A DNA stretch of 16,685 nt from Actinomycetota bacterium (lineage in GTDB: Bacteria; Actinomycetota; Actinomycetes; Nanopelagicales; Nanopelagicaceae), in assembly GCA_009698045.1 (NCBI GenBank), contig WLRE01000016.1, positions 1-16,685 of the forward strand, given 5' to 3'. Under the pieces are notes generated by a model. That model did not search any database. It saw only the letters and a list, made by a program, of their open reading frames with translations, and was not told where the DNA came from. Positions 1 through 7,365 of this stretch are shown piece by piece (positions within the stretch are counted from its first letter, which is position 1; every line of letters begins with the position of its first letter). The translations under genes and the position numbers were made by a program.

Positions 1-1
1 G

Positions 2-112
2 ACACCAACCAAACTCGGTGGGCCTGCAACCTCTATCGGTTCAACTGGTGGCGGCGATGATGACGATGAGAACGAGCGAGATGACGAACGCGATGAAGGC
101 GACGACGACTAA
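2..112 (+). CDS. 3' end of an unidentified protein with an acidic C-terminal tail (partial)
   Basis: The frame is open from the window edge to a TAA stop and encodes the last 36 residues of a protein. A Thr/Pro/Gly/Ser-rich stretch is followed by a strongly acidic tail of Asp and Glu with a few Arg, ending in three Asp. Such tails are often flexible and poorly conserved, so no family can be named. The stop overlaps the stop of the leftward transporter gene by two bases. The same tight tail-to-tail packing occurs at two other convergent pairs in the window, which supports this being a real gene end. With so little sequence, a chance open frame cannot be excluded. Confidence 0.45.
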   Translation, partial: TPTKLGGPATSIGSTGGGDDDDENERDDERDEGDDD

Positions 113-1044
113 GCGTCTTTACTCGTTCTGCTCTCAAAATATCTCGACCCGAGGACCGAAGCCAAAGTAATTAGCGATCCAATAATTAAGAATCGATTGA
201 TCGCTCCGCTATGCGCAGGAACTATCCAATCAAGGAGCAACGCTCCAATTAATTGACCTGTAACTCCAACCAGCCCCCATTTGAGCATTCCGAGATGTTT
301 CAAAATGTATGCAGTAGTTGCGATAAAAATTAAGCCCAGAAGGCCGCCGCTATAAAGCCACCACTGATCCGGCGATGTCGGCAGCGACCCAAAGGGATGT
401 CCAGTCCAAACGCGCACGCCCATAACTAGTGTTAACAACGAACCGCCGACAGTGAAGTTAAACCAAGCCGTGACCAGCGGCCGTTGTGCAACCTGATTAA
501 CGCGCGAGTTGAGTGCTTGTTGTAACGAAGTTGCTGCGCCGACGACAATTACAAGAATGATAGGAAAAGCCGCGAACTGCGCCGAGGTGAGATCAGGATA
601 AACAGCAACCATCACGCCAATGAGAGTGATGAGCGAAGAGATTACGCGAAGAGCGTTGATCTTCTTTTTGCCATTGGTTGTTAATCCAAGCTCATCGACA
701 ATGAGGGCAAAAATGGTTTGGCCGGCAATGTATGTAATCGTGAAAAGTGCGACGCCAAGAATAGGAACTTGGGTGCTCTGGGTTGCGATAAAAATTGCTC
801 CACCCCACCCGCCTAGAACTTCCCAGGGGCGAAGCGACTTTGTTCGCAGTGCATGAATTACGGCGTGAAAACCCGCGCGCTCGCGCTTGATTCCAAAGAC
901 AAGAATTGTAAGCAGGACCCAACCAACATAATTGGAGAAGGCGACGGCAGTTATTCCGTTTTCGACAACTTTAGTTAGTTCACCGGCAACGCGAGATTGA
1001 ATAGATACAACTGCGCCAGTTATGAAGGCAAGGAAACTAAACAC
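109..1044 (-). CDS. DMT-superfamily transporter, YdcZ (DUF606)-like, ten-helix form
   Basis: This is a 311-residue integral membrane protein with about ten hydrophobic segments. It has an internal duplication: the Gly-rich helix pairs around residues 78-120 and 230-275 resemble each other (GVALFTITYIAGQ in the first half, LGMLKWGLVGVTGQ in the second). That is the layout of the two-repeat drug/metabolite transporter fold of the YdcZ/DUF606 type. Substrates of this family are mostly unknown. The GTG start overlaps the 3' end of the aldolase gene by 8 bases, so it is probably translationally coupled and is the last gene of the deoR-aldolase transcript. That context suggests uptake or efflux of an amino sugar or a related metabolite, which is inference. 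A paralogue lies at 11670-12611, and aligning the two supports this start. Family assignment is fairly secure; substrate is unknown. Confidence 0.85.
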   Translation of the reverse strand: MFSFLAFITGAVVSIQSRVAGELTKVVENGITAVAFSNYVGWVLLTILVFGIKRERAGFHAVIHALRTKSLRPWEVLGGWGGAIFIATQSTQVPILGVALFTITYIAGQTIFALIVDELGLTTNGKKKINALRVISSLITLIGVMVAVYPDLTSAQFAAFPIILVIVVGAATSLQQALNSRVNQVAQRPLVTAWFNFTVGGSLLTLVMGVRVWTGHPFGSLPTSPDQWWLYSGGLLGLIFIATTAYILKHLGMLKWGLVGVTGQLIGALLLDWIVPAHSGAINRFLIIGSLITLASVLGSRYFESRTSKDA

Positions 1045-1861
1045 TCAGGGATAGTAGTCGAAGTAAGCGGGCAGTTTCTGTTGTGACTGCGGACCTGGCT
1101 GGCGTGATGTACTTGCGCGGGTCAACGAGAGCAGAATCACTGGCCAACGATGAACGAATTGAATCAGTAAAGACATGGTTCAAATGAGTTGCGATATTAA
1201 CTTTGCGCATTCCAGCTCGAACTGCGCGTTGCAAATCTGCATCGCTGACACCGGATGAACCATGAAGAACGAGAGGAACTCCGACGCTTTCTGCTAACTC
1301 TGCGATGAGATCAAAATCGAGCGTGGCATCGCGGGTGGTCATTGCGTGCGATGTTCCGACGGCAACGGCTAATAGATCAACGCCGGTGGCTTCGACAAAG
1401 GCCTTTGCTTCGGCGGGCTTGGTTCGAGCCCCTGGCGCATGTACTCCATCTTTGCCGCCAACTTCACCGAGCTCAACTTCAATTGTGACGTTATAGCTCT
1501 TGCATAAATCTGCCATCTTCTTGCTGGCAGCGACATTCTCTGCATAATCTAAATGCGAACCATCAAACATCACAGAATCAAATCCTAAATCTAGCGCCTG
1601 ACGAATAAGTTCTTGATCCTCTGCGTGATCTAGATGAAGGGCCGCAGGGATAGCAGCGCTTTGAGCGATGGCTTGGGTAGCAAGAGCAATTGGTTTAAGG
1701 GAGCCGTGATAAGAAACTGCATTCTGACTTATCTGCAAAATTACCGGCAACTGAGCAGATTCTGCGCCCGCTACAAGTGCTTCGGCATGCTCTAGGAGAA
1801 TGACATTAAATGCACCAATTGCGCCCGCCCCGAATTGGAATTTAGGCGATAACAACTTCAA
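1037..1861 (-). CDS. class II aldolase, fructose/tagatose-bisphosphate type (GatY/KbaY/Fba-like)
   Basis: This 274-residue zinc-dependent aldolase is expected to cleave a ketose 1,6-bisphosphate, or a related ketose phosphate, to dihydroxyacetone phosphate and an aldehyde. Family landmarks are the GAFNV start (residues 16-20), the catalytic Asp and first zinc His in LHLDHAED (D78, H79), DGS (100-102), the glycine-rich ELGEVGG (130-136), further metal-ligand histidines H172 and H200 (in LHGSSG), and the phosphate-binding VNIAT (221-225). Length fits GatY/KbaY better than the longer E. coli FbaA. The TTG start follows an in-frame stop by one codon and has AGAGAAG upstream. It overlaps the deoR gene by 20 bases and the transporter gene by 8. 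Next to NagA, a ROK kinase and a SIS enzyme, a tagatose- or fructose-phosphate substrate from amino-sugar catabolism is likely but not proven. Confidence 0.9.
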   Translation of the reverse strand: MKLLSPKFQFGAGAIGAFNVILLEHAEALVAGAESAQLPVILQISQNAVSYHGSLKPIALATQAIAQSAAIPAALHLDHAEDQELIRQALDLGFDSVMFDGSHLDYAENVAASKKMADLCKSYNVTIEVELGEVGGKDGVHAPGARTKPAEAKAFVEATGVDLLAVAVGTSHAMTTRDATLDFDLIAELAESVGVPLVLHGSSGVSDADLQRAVRAGMRKVNIATHLNHVFTDSIRSSLASDSALVDPRKYITPARSAVTTETARLLRLLSLSV

Positions 1862-2633
1862 TGCCTAACTTCTCTAACTCTCTCTTCATAGTTGGAGCTA
1901 TTCCATCATCGGTAATTACCGTATTGATTTCAGCTGCCGGACGGATAATTGCAAAAGAAGAATTAGTGAATTTAGAGGAGTCAGTAACAATGACGACTTT
2001 CTTTGAACGACTAGCAATTAAATGATTTACTCGTGCTTCATCTTCGTGGCTAGCACCCGCACCATTTATTGGGTCAAGCGCTTCTACGCCAATGAATGCA
2101 ATATCAATCATGACGTTGTTGAGAACTTCTTCGGAGAATGGCCCAGTCAGTTCGTAGGATTGTGGACGCGCAACTCCACCGGTAACAACAATCTTTATCT
2201 GATGGCGGACCGTAAGTTCGGTAGCAATATTAAGTGCATTTGTAACAACGGTCAGAGCTGGCGGATCTCCAGCATCACCTGCTGCGAAGCGTGAATCTGC
2301 AGCAAGAGCTCGAGCAACTTCCGTAGTTGTTGTACCGCCATTGAGACCGACTATTTGATTGCGTACAACCATCGCCGAGGCAACACTTGCAATTCGTTTT
2401 TTTGCATCATCGCTCTTTGCTACTTTGTATGTAAGTGGCAAGCTAAAGGATCCACCAGTGGCAGTCGCTCCACCATGAGTGCGGTTAAGTAATTGACGAG
2501 CTGCAAGAGCATCAAAATCTCGACGAATGGTGGCGAGTGAGACATTGAGCGCCGATGCCGCCTCTTCTACTTCAAGGCTTCCGCGTTGGACCAAGAGTTC
2601 AAGGATGGAGTTGAGTCGATGCTGCTTACTCAC
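1842..2633 (-). CDS. DeoR-family transcriptional regulator
   Basis: This is a cytoplasmic DNA-binding repressor of the DeoR/GlpR/AgaR type, about 263 residues. The N-terminal helix-turn-helix covers roughly residues 5-58 and ends in the characteristic IRRDFDALAARQLLNRTHGGA-like run. The C-terminal sugar-phosphate sensor has NGGTTTTEVA, VTNALNIATEL, VVTGGVARP and IVTDSSKF, all expected in the ISO_Cot-like DeoR effector domain. I chose the GTG giving MSKQHRLNSIL because it matches usual family N-termini and has a G-rich GGGGGTGAGG stretch upstream. An in-frame GTG at 2687 would add 18 atypical residues. The gene heads the leftward regulator-aldolase-transporter set and is divergent from the SIS-ROK-nagA set, so it probably controls both in response to a phosphorylated sugar. 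Confidence 0.92.
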   Translation of the reverse strand: MSKQHRLNSILELLVQRGSLEVEEAASALNVSLATIRRDFDALAARQLLNRTHGGATATGGSFSLPLTYKVAKSDDAKKRIASVASAMVVRNQIVGLNGGTTTTEVARALAADSRFAAGDAGDPPALTVVTNALNIATELTVRHQIKIVVTGGVARPQSYELTGPFSEEVLNNVMIDIAFIGVEALDPINGAGASHEDEARVNHLIASRSKKVVIVTDSSKFTNSSFAIIRPAAEINTVITDDGIAPTMKRELEKLGIEVVIA

Positions 2634-2708
2634 GCCCTCACCCCCATCAATCTTGCTTCTTTTGCTCGTTTGGAGTGCTAAGCCCACCTCTTTTCGCGCA
2701 TAAAGTCA

Positions 2709-2732
2709 ACCAAATGTTCTTTCTTGTTTGGT
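2709..2732. promoter_or_regulatory. candidate DeoR operator in the divergent intergenic region
   Basis: The arms ACCAAA (2709-2714) and TTTGGT (2727-2732) form an inverted repeat around a T-rich core. The core holds TGTTC (2715-2719) and TGTTT (2725-2729) ten bases apart with TTTCT between them. DeoR-family operators such as those of AgaR are often T/C-rich with repeats spaced at about half a helical turn, which this resembles. The site lies between the divergent regulator and SIS genes, where an operator is expected. Binding is inference. Confidence 0.3.
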
Positions 2733-2766
2733 ATGTGAGATTAATAAGCATTTTCGCTCAAAAAGA

Positions 2767-2796
2767 TTGACGAAGTGGCGCAGGAAGTCTTACCGT
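2767..2796 (+). promoter_or_regulatory. promoter for the SIS-ROK-nagA operon, probably giving a leaderless transcript
   Basis: TTGACG (2767-2772) is a good -35 hexamer. Eighteen bases downstream is TACCGT (2791-2796), which fits the actinobacterial TAnnnT -10 pattern. The GTG start at 2803 is six bases after the -10 box, just where transcription would begin. No ribosome-binding site is well placed, so a leaderless mRNA is the simplest reading. Confidence 0.45.
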
Positions 2797-2802
2797 TGCG
2801 CC

Positions 2803-3690
2803 GTGACTCCTTTTACCGAGCAGACCCATGCGGAGCGTGAAATAGCCTCTCAGCCCGAGATTTGGCGTGCTGTAGCGGAGTTTGCGCCTTCGGTATTCGC
2901 GCAGATGCCGGTCAAGGGTGAGCGAATCGCAGTCGTCGGATGCGGCTCTTCCTGGTTTATGGCCATGAGCTATGCCGCGCTTCGCGAGGCGGCCGGTCAA
3001 GGCGAGAGCGATGTTTATGCCGGATCAGAATTTAACTATGACCGAAAATACGATCGCATTGTCGCAATTTCTAGATCAGGAACCACCACAGAAATTGTCG
3101 AACTCTTAGAGCGAACGAAAACTCCAACAGTTGTTCTGACCGGAGTTGCAGATTCCCCAGTATCGCAACATGCAACATCAACAATTTCAATGCCATTTGC
3201 TGATGAGAAATCGGTATTACAAACCAGGTGGGCTACCTCCGCCCTTGCACTATTTCGCGCACATCTCGGTGAAGATATTGAAAAACTTGCTCAGGATGCA
3301 GAAGTCGCGCTCGCCGAAGATTTGGGCGATCTAGTAAAAATGAATCAGATAACTTACTTAGGTCGTGGATGGACTATCGGACTTGCTCACGAGGCAGCGT
3401 TAAAAACTCGTGAATCTTCACAGTTCTGGTCTGAGGCATATCCGGCACTTGATTATCGTCACGGCCCATTGTCTGTTGCAGAACCTGGTCGCGCAGTCTG
3501 GTCATTTGGTGCGCTAGATGCACGACTGACAGCAGATATTCAAGCAACTGGGGCGCTACTCGAAACTAGCACCCTAGATCCGATGGCGCACTTGATTAAG
3601 GCCCAACGAGTTGCCGTAACAATTGCGAAAAATCGTGGATTTAATCCAGATTATCCGCGGAATCTCACTCGCTCTATCGTTCTTGCGTAG
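2803..3690 (+). CDS. double-SIS-domain sugar-phosphate enzyme (AgaS / GlmS-isomerase / NagB-II-like)
   Basis: This 295-residue cytoplasmic protein has two SIS domains. The first has GCGSSW (46-51) and SRSGTTTE (90-97), which bind sugar phosphate. The second has the helix with EAALKTRESSQFWSEA (197-212), YRHGP (218-222) and a C-terminal PRNLTRSIV, all typical of GlmS-type isomerases and their deaminase relatives. The likely role is isomerisation/deamination of a hexosamine 6-phosphate, taking the place of NagB. A second possibility comes from similar stand-alone SIS proteins of Streptomyces (SCO4393 type), which I recall being reported as GlcNAc-6-phosphate dehydratases; I cannot check this here. 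I chose the GTG at 2803 because the upstream in-frame extension to 2728 is Arg/Lys-rich, unlike the family, and would overlap the promoter. It leads an operon with the ROK kinase, 9 bases downstream. Confidence 0.88.
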   Translation: MTPFTEQTHAEREIASQPEIWRAVAEFAPSVFAQMPVKGERIAVVGCGSSWFMAMSYAALREAAGQGESDVYAGSEFNYDRKYDRIVAISRSGTTTEIVELLERTKTPTVVLTGVADSPVSQHATSTISMPFADEKSVLQTRWATSALALFRAHLGEDIEKLAQDAEVALAEDLGDLVKMNQITYLGRGWTIGLAHEAALKTRESSQFWSEAYPALDYRHGPLSVAEPGRAVWSFGALDARLTADIQATGALLETSTLDPMAHLIKAQRVAVTIAKNRGFNPDYPRNLTRSIVLA

Positions 3691-3699
3691 ACTCTTTCC

Positions 3700-4584
3700 G
3701 TGGTCGTCATCGGAATTGATGCAGGTGGAACAGAGATAAAGGCCGGCCTTATACAAGGCTCAAAAATAATTGAATCACAGCGTTTTCCTACCCAGCGTGA
3801 GGCTGGGGCCTATCACGCACAAGAACAAGTTCTTCAGGCAGTAGAAACTATGCATAAGAATTTTCCGCAGGCACAAGCAGTCGGCCTAGTTGTTCCTGGC
3901 GTTGTTGATGCAGATGCACAAATCGCACGCTACTCAGAAAATATCGGTTGGAAAGATGTGCACTTTGGCAAAATGATTCACGATATAACTGGGTTGCCCG
4001 TTGGATTTGGACATGATGTCCGAGCAGGTGGAATCGCGGAATCACTTTATGGGGCAAGCAAAGGCCACGCGAACTCTCTTTTCATGCCTATTGGCACCGG
4101 TATTGCAGGTGCGATGATTATTGATGGCAAGCTCGTTGATGATCCGTATGCCGGCGAAATCGGTCATCTCAATGTCGCAAGTGCATATGGGTGCAATTGT
4201 GGAGCACACGGATGTTTAGAGACAGTTGCAACCGGTCCTTCGATTGCTCGTATCTATAACGAGCGCAGTGGCCAGCAATTTTCTGGTGCACAAGAAGTTC
4301 TCAAAGCAGCAAAAGGTGGTGATCACATCGCACAAGAAGTATGGGCCGATGCCACCCGCGCAATCGGCACTGCTTTGATGGCATATATAAATATTCTCAA
4401 TCCTGGCTTAATCGTTCTTGGTGGCGGCCTTTCACGCGCGGGAGACGATCTTGTTAATCCGCTTTCTAGTTATATTGATTCGCACCTCACCTTTCAACCA
4501 AGACCAAAAATTTGTGTAGCCGAGCTTGGGGATAGCGCCGGAATGATTGGCGCCGGAATTCTTGCCGCTAAGGCGATTGCATGA
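3700..4584 (+). CDS. ROK-family sugar kinase (probable N-acetylhexosamine kinase)
   Basis: This 294-residue cytoplasmic kinase is expected to transfer phosphate from ATP to the C6 hydroxyl of a hexose or N-acetylhexosamine. It has the N-terminal phosphate-binding IDAGGTEIKAG (residues 6-15), the catalytic Asp in GHDVRAG (D106), the glycine-rich MPIGTGIAG (129-137), GEIGH (152-156), and the ROK zinc site CNCGAHGCLE (C165, C167, C172 with H156). There is no helix-turn-helix extension, so it is an enzyme and not a ROK repressor. The GTG start lies 9 bases after the SIS gene, and its end overlaps nagA in ATGA. Lying directly before nagA, it most likely makes the N-acetylhexosamine 6-phosphate that NagA uses. 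The exact sugar (GlcNAc, GalNAc or ManNAc) cannot be read from the sequence. Confidence 0.92.
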   Translation: MVVIGIDAGGTEIKAGLIQGSKIIESQRFPTQREAGAYHAQEQVLQAVETMHKNFPQAQAVGLVVPGVVDADAQIARYSENIGWKDVHFGKMIHDITGLPVGFGHDVRAGGIAESLYGASKGHANSLFMPIGTGIAGAMIIDGKLVDDPYAGEIGHLNVASAYGCNCGAHGCLETVATGPSIARIYNERSGQQFSGAQEVLKAAKGGDHIAQEVWADATRAIGTALMAYINILNPGLIVLGGGLSRAGDDLVNPLSSYIDSHLTFQPRPKICVAELGDSAGMIGAGILAAKAIA

Positions 4585-5675
4585 TTATCAATGCAGCTGC
4601 TGCAGTAATTGACGGCGAATTAAAAGAATCAGTTTCATTAGAAATTCACGACGGAATCATCGCCGAAATCCGAACTACTCACCCAGCGCCAGATCTCACA
4701 ATCACCGGCACACTCCTTCCCGGCTTTGTAGATATGCACTGTCACGGTGGGTCTGGCTTTAGTTTTTCAAGTAAAGAGGCGAACGAGATTGATTCGATTC
4801 TTTCCTTGCATCAATTGCATGGAACAACCACTCAGTTAGCTAGCCTGGTCACCGAGCCCATTGCTGAGTTAAAGAATCAAATTAGATTTTTAGCGCCCTA
4901 TGTTCACTCCGGAAAGATTGCGGGGATTCATCTAGAAGGCCCATATCTCTCGCACGAAAAATGCGGAGCCCACAATCCGAGCTTTCTACGTGAACCAGAC
5001 CTTGCTGAGATTGCCGAACTTTTAGAGGTTGGTGAAGGGACAATCACAATGGTGACCATCGCCCCAGAACTTCCAGGAGCTATTGCTGCTATTGAATTTC
5101 TTGCAAGCGAAGGCGTGATTGTTGCTATCGGGCACAGCGCAGCAAGTGCTGCGATTACCAAAGAGGCGATTGATGCTGGCGCTAGTGTTGTAACGCATTT
5201 CTATAACGGACTTCCTGCGTTAGATCATCGAGTTCCCAATATCACCTCTCATGTATTGCTCGAGCCCTCTCTTACTCTCGAACTAATCTTGGATGGACTC
5301 CATGTTTCCGAGGAGAAGGCATCCGTACCGCTTAACTTAATTCCCCAAAGAGTTGCACTGGTGAGTGATGCAATGGCCGCAGCGGGATCTGATGATGGCG
5401 CTTATCAAATTGGTTCGTTAGCGGTAACAGTTAAGGACGGAAAAGCGACTGTAGATTCCACCGGCTCATTGGCTGGCAGTACTTTAACGCTTGATAAAGC
5501 CTTTGAGCGATTAGTAGCAGTTCACAAATATTCATTACCGCAAGCTTCCTACGCACTCTCTACTCTTCCTGCGAGAACACTCGGAATCAATTATGCGGGA
5601 GAGATTGCAATCGGCTCAATTGCAGATTTTGTGGAAGTCAATAACGGCAAGTTCATTAAAACCCATCGAATGTAG
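4581..5675 (+). CDS. nagA: N-acetylglucosamine-6-phosphate deacetylase
   Basis: This 364-residue amidohydrolase-fold enzyme removes acetate from N-acetylglucosamine (or N-acetylgalactosamine) 6-phosphate, giving the free hexosamine phosphate. Landmarks are DMHCHGGSG (51-59), the metal-binding Glu in GIHLEGPYLS (E119), KCGAHN (127-132), metal histidines H185 (IGHSAA) and H206 (THFYNG), a substrate-contact His in DGLHV (H241), the catalytic Asp in LVSDAMAAAG (D263) and the LAGSTLTLD signature (298-305). Length is close to E. coli NagA (about 380). The ATG overlaps the ROK stop codon, so translation is coupled. NagA and AgaA are hard to separate by sequence alone, and the divergent tagatose-type aldolase keeps a galactosamine route possible. 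Confidence 0.94.
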   Translation: MIINAAAAVIDGELKESVSLEIHDGIIAEIRTTHPAPDLTITGTLLPGFVDMHCHGGSGFSFSSKEANEIDSILSLHQLHGTTTQLASLVTEPIAELKNQIRFLAPYVHSGKIAGIHLEGPYLSHEKCGAHNPSFLREPDLAEIAELLEVGEGTITMVTIAPELPGAIAAIEFLASEGVIVAIGHSAASAAITKEAIDAGASVVTHFYNGLPALDHRVPNITSHVLLEPSLTLELILDGLHVSEEKASVPLNLIPQRVALVSDAMAAAGSDDGAYQIGSLAVTVKDGKATVDSTGSLAGSTLTLDKAFERLVAVHKYSLPQASYALSTLPARTLGINYAGEIAIGSIADFVEVNNGKFIKTHRM

Positions 5676-5682
5676 TTAAAGG

Positions 5683-5688
5683 TAGGAT
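5683..5688 (+). promoter_or_regulatory. candidate -10 box (TAGGAT), or part of a ribosome-binding site
   Basis: TAGGAT lies exactly six bases before the ATG at 5695, the spacing of a leaderless TAnnnT promoter. No good -35 is seen. The overlapping AGGTAGGA could equally be a Shine-Dalgarno sequence for read-through from nagA, so the site is ambiguous. Confidence 0.25.
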
Positions 5689-5694
5689 TAGCTC

Positions 5695-6078
5695 ATGAGC
5701 AGAATGAGCAATTTCAATATAAGAGTTGCATCGAAGATTACTTCTGCAGTCAGCACGATGTGGTGCGCCTACATTTTTGCTGCGATTGCACTCATCTCTC
5801 TTCCGGCTGCCCTTCGGACAGGCGATGCAATTGTGATAGTTGCTTGGCTAGCGCAAACCTTTCTGCAGCTAGTACTCCTCTCTATCATCATGGTTGGTCA
5901 GAGCGCTTCATCCAAGAGTTTGGAGCAGACAATCAATGAAACCCACGAAGCCTCACTTGGCGAATTTGAGGTTGCAAAAGAGGCTAGAGCGATAGCTCAA
6001 CAAGAGTTAGCGGCGCTCAAGATCATTACGGCCGATGTCCACCGTCTATTAAAAGATATTGAAAGTAAAAGTAAATAA
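5695..6078 (+). CDS. small two-helix membrane protein with a coiled-coil-like tail, function unknown
   Basis: This 127-residue protein is not recognised as a named family. Two hydrophobic segments (about residues 18-40 and 46-68) form a membrane hairpin and are followed by an MVGQS turn. The C-terminal half (75-125) is polar, rich in Glu, Ala and Leu, and looks helical or coiled-coil, probably cytoplasmic. The hairpin with IMVGQ resembles small DUF1003-like membrane proteins, a loose resemblance only. It starts 19 bases after nagA with AGGTAGGA upstream, and its stop overlaps the MFS start in TAATG. The tight coupling suggests it works with or regulates the transporter, which is inference. 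Confidence 0.75.
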   Translation: MSRMSNFNIRVASKITSAVSTMWCAYIFAAIALISLPAALRTGDAIVIVAWLAQTFLQLVLLSIIMVGQSASSKSLEQTINETHEASLGEFEVAKEARAIAQQELAALKIITADVHRLLKDIESKSK

Positions 6079-7313
6079 TGTCCTTAAAAGAACTTCTTGG
6101 TCGTAAGTATGTAAAACGACTACTTGTTGCCCGGTTTATCTCTAACTTTGGGAATGGCATGGGTCCTATCGCTATTGCGTTTGGAATCCTGCATCTCGAT
6201 GGTGGCAACGCAAGCACAATTGGATTAGTTCTTGGCGCGCAGACTTTATCCATGATCATCATGAGTCCATTTGGTGGCGTTCTAGCCGATAAATTTGGTC
6301 GAATTCGTATGGTTGCAATCTGCGATATTTGGGGATCACTCGGCCTTATTGTTCAGGCATATTACTTCTCTACAGATCATGTGCCATTAGCGGTAATGCT
6401 CATTGCAAATATAAATTTTGGTTTAATGGCAGGTATCTGGTTCCCCGCCTTTTCTGGCGTCTTGCCTGCAGTCGTCGGTGATGAATCTTTGCAAAAAGGT
6501 AATGGAATAATCTCTTTTGTATCCAATACTGCGATGATCTCTGGCGCTGCTGCGGCTGGAATTCTTATTAGCGCATTTGGCAGTGCAGTTGCATTAGGTG
6601 TGGATGCTCTCTCATTCTTATTCTCTGGATTTATTCTGGTGACAATGGCGCATCTCAATCCGCCCCGCGAGCCGAACTCCCAATCTATGTGGGAGGACTT
6701 ACGCCATGGCTGGAAAGTCTTTATTTCATATAAATGGATTGCAATTGTTGTCTTCGGCTTCTCTTTCATTCTTATGGTTTGGGCAATGGGAGATAGCGTG
6801 ATTGGCCCATTGATTGCCGAACAGCATTTCAACGGTGCAAAGTCGTGGTCCTTTGTGATTACATGTGAATCTATTGGTTATTTGGTAGGGGCACTCATTA
6901 GCTATCGCATCAACATTAAATATCCGATGCGCTTTCTAATGCTCATAACTTTCTCCATCACAATTTATATGTGGTCGATGGCTTCGCCTATGCCGTTGCA
7001 AGTTATTGCACTCTGCGCATTTATGTGGGGCATCTGCCTGGAGCTCTGGGGAACAATCTGGTTCACGGCCATGGTTCGCCAAGTTCCGCGCGAATCCCTT
7101 TCTCGAGTCGCCGCTTTTGATGCCATGGGTTCATTCCTGCTCCGCCCCGTTGGATTACTTATTGCAGGTCCAGTTGTTGCCTGGCTCGGAATTCCACGTG
7201 CGATGGAGTCGATCGCCCTCTTCAGCGCGGTGGTCATAGGACTGGTTCTGCTCTCTCCATCCGTTCGAAATATGGAGATGCCCACTTCGACGGAGAGCAA
7301 TCTCTCTCAGTAA
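6078..7313 (+). CDS. MFS transporter, EntS/MFS_3-like efflux type
   Basis: This 411-residue protein has about 12 membrane segments. The N-terminal half carries the MFS motif A between helices 2 and 3 as GGVLADKFGRIRM (residues 61-73). The overall layout, with a short N-terminus, a loop around residues 195-215 between the halves and a GIxLELWG-type segment near helix 10, fits the EntS/macrolide-efflux-like (MFS_3) group of proton-driven exporters. The substrate is unknown. It is coupled by a one-base overlap to the small membrane protein before it and may be read through from the nagA operon. Because it follows sugar genes, a role in sugar transport is conceivable, but its resemblance to exporters argues against that. 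Confidence 0.88.
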   Translation: MSLKELLGRKYVKRLLVARFISNFGNGMGPIAIAFGILHLDGGNASTIGLVLGAQTLSMIIMSPFGGVLADKFGRIRMVAICDIWGSLGLIVQAYYFSTDHVPLAVMLIANINFGLMAGIWFPAFSGVLPAVVGDESLQKGNGIISFVSNTAMISGAAAAGILISAFGSAVALGVDALSFLFSGFILVTMAHLNPPREPNSQSMWEDLRHGWKVFISYKWIAIVVFGFSFILMVWAMGDSVIGPLIAEQHFNGAKSWSFVITCESIGYLVGALISYRINIKYPMRFLMLITFSITIYMWSMASPMPLQVIALCAFMWGICLELWGTIWFTAMVRQVPRESLSRVAAFDAMGSFLLRPVGLLIAGPVVAWLGIPRAMESIALFSAVVIGLVLLSPSVRNMEMPTSTESNLSQ

Positions 7314-7365
7314 ACTTTCAGCAACCGCCCCGAAAGTACCAAGATTCAAAGGATTAGATGTTCAC

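Noticed and set aside
1421..1431. GGTTCGAGCCC, which resembles a tRNA T-arm
   Set aside because: It lies inside the aldolase coding sequence and there is no acceptor, D-arm or anticodon arm around it.
2728..2802. N-terminal extension of the SIS enzyme from an in-frame start at 2728
   Set aside because: The extra 25 residues are Arg/Lys-rich and unlike the family, and they overlap a good -35/-10 pair that places the start at the GTG at 2803.
6377..6832. 151-residue leftward open frame inside the MFS gene
   Set aside because: It lies wholly antisense to a clear 12-helix transporter, has no recognisable motif, and its composition is what the opposite strand of a membrane protein gives.
7314..7337. 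Hairpin ACTTTC/GAAAGT after the MFS gene as a terminator
   Set aside because: The 6-bp stem is AT-leaning with a 12-base loop and no T run follows.
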